In this document: piece by piece, positions 6,128 through 9,699 of the stretch
How positions within the stretch are numbered: the first letter of the stretch is position 1
How the letters are laid out: the number at the start of each line of letters is the position of its first letter
Assembly: GCA_040391535.1 (NCBI GenBank)
Contig: JBEBXQ010000160.1
Location: forward strand, 1-9,699
DNA length: 9,699 bases
Reading direction: 5' to 3'
DNA from: JBEBXQ01 sp040391535
GTDB taxonomy: Bacteria; Bacteroidota; Bacteroidia; Cytophagales; Spirosomataceae
Notes under the pieces: generated by a model
What the model was told of the DNA's origin: nothing
Databases searched by the model: none
Seen by the model: only the letters and a program-made list of their open reading frames with translations
Program-made: the position numbers and the translations under genes

Positions 6128-8549
6128 ATTCGCTGAAGTCTGGTTTGCCAATCAGGGCTGGAAACCGCATCATTTCCAGGAGGAAACCTGGCGTAAAATG
6201 GCACAGGGTAAATCCGGATTGCTGAATGCCCCCACCGGGTTTGGTAAAACGTTTGCCATCTGGTTTGGGATTCTGGAACATTATTACCGTCAGCGTGATC
6301 AAAAGAAGAACCGAAAGAATACACTGCACAGCTTATGGATTACTCCTTTAAGGGCTTTATCCAAAGAGATTCATAAAGCGGCCTCCGGGGTAAGTGACGA
6401 TCTGGAACTGGACTACCGGGTGGAATTGCGTACAGGCGATACCTCCGTTTCTGCCCGCCAGAAGCAACGTAAAAATCCCCCTCATTCATTAATAACCACA
6501 CCCGAAAGTGTTCATTTATTACTGGCTACCAAAGGGAGCACGGCATATTTTGAAAACCTGGAATTTATAGTCGTGGACGAATGGCACGAATTGCTGGGCA
6601 GTAAACGCGGTGTATTGATGGAGCTGGCCATGAGCAGGATAAAAGCCATTAATCCGAAGCTGAAAATCTGGGGAATTTCAGCAACCATCGGTAACCTGGA
6701 GGAAGCGCAGGAAATTCTGTTAGGCAAAAACCATAAAGGGGTGATGGTAAAGGCTAATCTGAAGAAGAAAGTCGAAATCCGGACTATATTGCCAGACAAC
6801 ATTGAAACCTTTCCGTGGGCAGGGCATTTGGGAATTAAGCTGCTGGATAAAGTGGTGGATGTTGTCAATCAGTACAATTCGACTTTAATCTTCACCAATA
6901 CGCGCTCACAATCCGAAATCTGGTACCAGCAGATTATTACAAAATATCCTGAATTTGCAGGTATTCTGGCTATTCACCACGGATCATTAAGTGACGAAAT
7001 ACGGGTCTGGGTTGAAAATGCATTACACGAAGGCAGGCTGAAAGCGGTCGTCTGCACCAGCAGCCTCGACCTGGGAGTGGATTTCCGGCCGGTGGATTGT
7101 GTGATCCAGATCGGATCTCCGAAAGGCGTAGCCCGTTTTTTACAGCGTGCAGGACGATCCGGGCACCGGCCGGATGAAACGTCTTATATTTATTTTGTGC
7201 CGACCAACTCCCTGGAGATTATAGAAGGTGATTCTTTAAAATATGCAGTAGCTGATAAAATTCTGGAGCAGCGGATGCCCTATATCCGGAGTTTTGATGT
7301 GCTGATTCAGTATCTGATGACGTTGGCCGTTGGTGACGGACTAGATGCTCAGCGGGTTTATGAGGAGATTAAAAACACCCATTGTTTTGATTCTGTCACA
7401 GAGGAGGAATATTACGAGTGCCTGAGCATGCTGATCCACGGAGGAAAAACATTGTCGGCTTATGAAGAATTTCACCGCCTGGTTTTAAAGGATAATTTGT
7501 ATGTGGTCGAATCTAAAAAACTGGCCATGCGCCACCGCCTGAGTATCGGCGCCATTGTGTCAGATGTGATGATGAGCGTTAAATTCCTTGGCGGTAAATA
7601 TTTAGGATCAATTGAAGAGTCTTTTATCGCGAAACTGCGGAAGGGCGATGTATTCTGGTTTGCAGGAAGACAATTGGAATTGCTGCATATACGTGCAATG
7701 GAAGTATTTGTGAAAGCCGCCGCAAAAAAGAAGGGAGTGGTGCCTTCCTGGATGGGAGGGCGTTTTTCCATTTCCCCGGACCTGGGATTGGCTATTCGTC
7801 ATAGTTTCAGAAGTATTCATGCAGTACGCAATAAAAGCCATGAGATTAAATTTTTACAACCCCTCTTTAACGAACAGGCGAAAAGATCTGTATTGCCTGA
7901 AGAAGATGAATTACTGATAGAATACATCCATACCCGATATGGCCATCATTTATTCATTTATCCTTTCGAAGGAAAACTGGTACACGAGGGAATGGCACAG
8001 GTACTGGCATACAGACTGGGATTGATAAAGCCAGCCACTTTCAGTATTTCTTCTACGGAATACGGATTTGAACTGTTGTCGTCAACGGAATATGCCATTG
8101 ATGAAGCATTATTGAACACTATATTGTCGGTAGGGAATTTACATGAAGACCTGACGTCTGGCATCAATGTCAGAGAAATGGCCAGAAGGAGATTCAGGGA
8201 TATTGCCGGGATAGCTGGCCTTGTATTTCAGGGCTATCCGGGGAAAGAAATGAAAACAAAACATTTGCAGGCTAATGCAGGCTTATTTTTTAATGTATTT
8301 GAAGAGTATGACAGCAAGAATCTGTTATTGCGACAGGCCTATGATGAAGTGTTTGATTTTCAGTTGGAAGAAGGGCGTATGCAGCTTGCCTTCCGGCGGA
8401 TTAATGATCATAAAATAGTATTATCTTTTCCCGATACGCTTACGCCATTTGCCTTTCCGGTATTTTCGGAATCTTTCAGGGAGAAATACAGTAATGAAGA
8501 CTGGCAGAGCCGTTTAGAAACATTGAAAAATCAAATAGCCGCTAAATAA
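6120..8549 (+). CDS. Ligase-associated DEXH helicase, Lhr-Core type
   Basis: An 809-residue superfamily 2 helicase of the Lhr-Core class (TIGR04121 type). It uses ATP to move along single-stranded DNA and unwind duplexes. RecA domain 1 holds motif I APTGFGKT (37-44, Lys43), Ia TPLRAL (75-80), Ib TTPES (126-130), motif II DEWH (153-156) and motif III SAT (187-189). RecA domain 2 holds motif IV LIFTNTRSQSE (256-266), motif V TSSLDLGVDF (313-322) and motif VI QRAGRSGHR (342-350). The remaining 450 or so residues match the winged-helix and Lhr-specific domains that cap the helicase core. The very long C-terminal extension of full-size E. coli or mycobacterial Lhr is absent, as expected for this class. 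The ATG at 6120 overlaps the ligase stop by 8 bases, so translation is probably coupled. The metallophosphoesterase starts 5 bases after the stop. Confidence 0.95.
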   Translation: MNEFAEVWFANQGWKPHHFQEETWRKMAQGKSGLLNAPTGFGKTFAIWFGILEHYYRQRDQKKNRKNTLHSLWITPLRALSKEIHKAASGVSDDLELDYRVELRTGDTSVSARQKQRKNPPHSLITTPESVHLLLATKGSTAYFENLEFIVVDEWHELLGSKRGVLMELAMSRIKAINPKLKIWGISATIGNLEEAQEILLGKNHKGVMVKANLKKKVEIRTILPDNIETFPWAGHLGIKLLDKVVDVVNQYNSTLIFTNTRSQSEIWYQQIITKYPEFAGILAIHHGSLSDEIRVWVENALHEGRLKAVVCTSSLDLGVDFRPVDCVIQIGSPKGVARFLQRAGRSGHRPDETSYIYFVPTNSLEIIEGDSLKYAVADKILEQRMPYIRSFDVLIQYLMTLAVGDGLDAQRVYEEIKNTHCFDSVTEEEYYECLSMLIHGGKTLSAYEEFHRLVLKDNLYVVESKKLAMRHRLSIGAIVSDVMMSVKFLGGKYLGSIEESFIAKLRKGDVFWFAGRQLELLHIRAMEVFVKAAAKKKGVVPSWMGGRFSISPDLGLAIRHSFRSIHAVRNKSHEIKFLQPLFNEQAKRSVLPEEDELLIEYIHTRYGHHLFIYPFEGKLVHEGMAQVLAYRLGLIKPATFSISSTEYGFELLSSTEYAIDEALLNTILSVGNLHEDLTSGINVREMARRRFRDIAGIAGLVFQGYPGKEMKTKHLQANAGLFFNVFEEYDSKNLLLRQAYDEVFDFQLEEGRMQLAFRRINDHKIVLSFPDTLTPFAFPVFSESFREKYSNEDWQSRLETLKNQIAAK

Positions 8550-8554
8550 GTTTA

Positions 8555-9199
8555 ATGATTCAAAGATTAATGCTGAATGGCCGGGAGGTGCTCCTGCTAC
8601 CCCAGAAAGCTGTATTCATTCCACAGGATGAAATACTGATTATTTCAGACTGGCATTTAGGGAAATTGGCACATTTCAGAAAAGAAGGATTGCTGGTACC
8701 TTCCGTTCCGGTGGCTGATGAGCTGAACAGACTGGGAGAGTTACTGGAAAGTCTGCCGGTTAAAAAAGTGGTTTTTCTGGGCGATCTTTTTCACTCCCGC
8801 TGGAATACCGAATGGGACGCGTTTATACTTTATATCCATTCGTTTTCGCATATCAGGTTTGTGCTGACGAAAGGGAATCACGATATATTACCTGATGAGA
8901 TTTTCAAAGAATCGTCCATTCAACTGCTGGATCAGATAGAACTGGAAGGTGGCATTGTATTATCCCATGAGCCTGTCAAAAATCTCTCTGATGATAAAAT
9001 TAACCTGGTCGGGCACATTCATCCTGGTTGTATGATAACCGGACAAGGCAGACAGCAGTTTCGGTTACCGTGTTTTCATTTGGAAAATAATATACTCACT
9101 GTACCGGCTTTTGGAAAATGGACTGGTCTGCATATGCTAAAAAAGACCGGCAATACCCGCATTTTTGCAGTAGTGAATGATGCCGTGCTTGAAGTTTGA
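8555..9199 (+). CDS. Ligase-associated metallophosphoesterase (MPE), putative DNA nuclease
   Basis: This 214-residue enzyme belongs to the calcineurin-like phosphoesterase superfamily (TIGR04123 type). The di-metal site is complete: SDWHLGK with Asp32 and His34, GDLFHS with Asp77 and His80, GNHD at 107-110, SHEP with His138, and GHIHPG with His154 and His156. The Pseudomonas putida homologue in the same kind of cluster has been reported as a manganese-dependent DNA nuclease, so an endonuclease role beside the helicase and ligase is the best inference. Length and motif order are normal. The gene begins 5 bases after the helicase stop and has no convincing Shine-Dalgarno sequence, so it probably relies on re-initiation after the helicase or on the leaderless-style initiation common in this phylum. 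It is the last gene of the operon; after the TGA the sequence changes character and no further repair gene follows. Confidence 0.94.
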   Translation: MIQRLMLNGREVLLLPQKAVFIPQDEILIISDWHLGKLAHFRKEGLLVPSVPVADELNRLGELLESLPVKKVVFLGDLFHSRWNTEWDAFILYIHSFSHIRFVLTKGNHDILPDEIFKESSIQLLDQIELEGGIVLSHEPVKNLSDDKINLVGHIHPGCMITGQGRQQFRLPCFHLENNILTVPAFGKWTGLHMLKKTGNTRIFAVVNDAVLEV

Positions 9200-9203
9200 C
9201 AGG

Positions 9204-9219
9204 GGAGTGCTATTACTCC
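9204..9219 (+). terminator. Weak hairpin just after the repair operon
   Basis: GGAGT (9204-9208) and ACTCC (9215-9219) form a 5-bp stem with a 6-base loop, starting 5 bases after the metallophosphoesterase stop. There is no T-run after it, so it is at best a weak or factor-assisted terminator. The stronger stem at 9355-9404 may be the real end of the transcript. Confidence 0.22.
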
Positions 9220-9338
9220 GCCGCCCTACAGTCCCTTTATCCCGTAGCTGCTTCCTCAGACGTACAAAAGACCTTCCTGCGTCTCCTGTTTCCGAGGCCT
9301 TTCCTGTCCGGCCGGATACCCGGTCCTGTTGGGCAACG

Positions 9339-9352
9339 GGAAAATATTTTCC
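9339..9352. repeat. Perfect 14-bp palindrome GGAAAATATTTTCC
   Basis: The sequence is identical to its reverse complement over 14 bases, with an A/T centre and G/C ends, which is the form of a dimeric regulator site. It overlaps an alternative small hairpin, CGGGAA (9337-9342) with TTCCCG (9353-9358). It lies about 310 bases before the next likely start codon and 140 bases after the previous gene, so it could serve as an operator or simply be part of a structured terminator region. Confidence 0.5.
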
Positions 9353-9354
9353 TT

Positions 9355-9404
9355 CCCGGGCAAACCTGTCAAAAAGGGAGATTTTAGCATTTCAGGTGCC
9401 CGGG
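9355..9404. repeat. Imperfect inverted repeat, 12-bp stem with a two-base bulge
   Basis: The left arm CCCGGGCA, a bulged AA, then CCTG (9355-9368) pairs with CAGG followed by TGCCCGGG (9393-9404). This gives 12 base pairs around a 24-base loop that itself contains A-rich and T-rich tracts. It is the strongest secondary structure seen in the intergenic stretch. It could terminate the repair operon transcript, belong to a small RNA, or be one copy of a dispersed repeat. No second copy is present in the window. Confidence 0.55.
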
Positions 9405-9657
9405 CCACCCCTCTGATTGGGACAAGAGTGCCGTGACCATACAGGCAGCACTGTCACCCGGATGACTTTTCTGTAAAACGGCGTCTTAATGGCTGCACAC
9501 CTGAGCCGTAGCCTGTCAACCGCAATACGATCAGACGGATTGTACATTGATCATGTCTGGCTGAAGGTGTCCGTTCTCCGTATGGAAAGCTTTTTTAATA
9601 ATAAAGCAGGTTATACGGTGAGCAAACCCTCTGATCAGAAGAAAGAACAATACACCT

Positions 9658-9699
9658 ATGCACACCTACCTTTTAAGGCTTTTTCTGGCTTTGCTTACC
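9658..9699 (+). CDS. Start of a probable exported protein, truncated by the window end
   Basis: The ATG at 9658 opens a frame of 14 codons to the last base, reading MHTYLLRLFLALLT. A short polar start with an Arg followed by a Leu/Phe/Ala-rich stretch is typical of a signal peptide or lipoprotein signal. A purine-rich AGAAGAAAGA lies about 10 bases upstream and could be the ribosome-binding site. The same frame is closed by TGA at 9619-9621, and this is the only ATG after it. The mature protein is outside the window, so no function can be given. A competing frame (from 9489) also stays open to the end but looks less protein-like. Confidence 0.5.
   Translation, partial: MHTYLLRLFLALLT

Larger units (their letters stand above)
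9200..9657. other. Long gene-poor stretch with inverted repeats, no supported gene
   Basis: About 460 bases after the repair operon hold no recognisable protein in any frame. The first 130 bases or so are pyrimidine-rich on the plus strand and G+C-rich compared with the neighbouring genes, with several CCTGT words (9285, 9303, 9325, 9365). Short open frames exist (for example 9177-9416, and an ATG at 9489 whose frame stays open to the window end), but their translations are rich in Arg/Pro/Ser and look like no known family. Strong palindromes lie at 9307-9316, 9339-9352 and 9355-9404. Possible readings are a 3' untranslated region with terminators, an uncharacterised structured RNA, or remnants of a decayed gene or repeat. 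Confidence 0.5.

Noticed and set aside
5863..6324. Long minus-strand open frame opposite the ligase/helicase junction
   Set aside because: It lies fully antisense to two genes with intact catalytic motifs; a shadow frame.
3017..9199. Phage-defence or CRISPR-associated island
   Set aside because: Helicase, nuclease and ligase together can suggest defence, but each matches the known ligase-associated repair families; no repeats, spacers, integrase or toxin partner were seen.
9177..9416. 79-codon open frame overlapping the end of the metallophosphoesterase gene
   Set aside because: Its translation is Arg/Pro/Ser-rich with no family resemblance, and it spans the palindromic region.
9433..9457. 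Short inverted repeat GTGAC / GTCAC, and a similar CAGAC / GTCTG at 9532-9559
   Set aside because: Five-base arms with long loops are expected by chance in a stretch this long.

Overview
The window looks like chromosomal DNA from a member of the Bacteroidota, probably an environmental Cytophagia/Chitinophagia-type organism. The evidence is moderate G+C, mostly poor Shine-Dalgarno sequences with A/T-rich leaders, and protein sequences in the style of that phylum (an AI-2E type permease, a DUF1801/YdeI pair, a lipoprotein-anchored SPFH protein). The genus cannot be told from the sequence. No tRNA, rRNA, CRISPR array or insertion sequence was seen.

Layout. (1) 1-929, plus strand: the 3' part of an AI-2E family membrane transporter whose start lies before the window. 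(2) 1058-1840, plus: a predicted lipoprotein with an SPFH/band-7 (prohibitin-like) domain. (3) 1930-2931, minus: two adjacent genes of the DUF1801 superfamily, a short single-domain protein followed by a YdeI/OmpD-associated protein. They converge on gene 2 across a likely bidirectional hairpin at 1865-1900. (4) 3017-9199, plus: five tightly packed genes reading away from the minus-strand pair. They encode a pyridoxamine-5'-phosphate-oxidase-like flavoprotein, a metallo-beta-lactamase-fold DNA exonuclease, an ATP-dependent DNA ligase, an Lhr-Core type DEXH helicase and a calcineurin-like metallophosphoesterase. (5) 9200-9657: about 460 bases with no convincing gene but with notable palindromes and an imperfect 12-bp inverted repeat. 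(6) 9658-9699: the first 14 codons of a probable exported protein cut off by the window end.

The core of the window is the last four genes of block 4. They are the ligase-associated DNA repair cluster recognised in many bacteria and studied biochemically in Pseudomonas putida: Exo, Lig, Lhr-Core and MPE. All four appear full length with their catalytic motifs intact. Start/stop overlaps (4 bp and 8 bp) and short gaps (5 and 13 bp) point to a single transcript and coupled translation. Together they could unwind, trim or cleave, and reseal damaged DNA. The physiological lesion they handle is not established. This system is known rather than new. What deserves attention is the flavin-type stress protein at the head of the same apparent operon, and the structured non-coding stretch after it.
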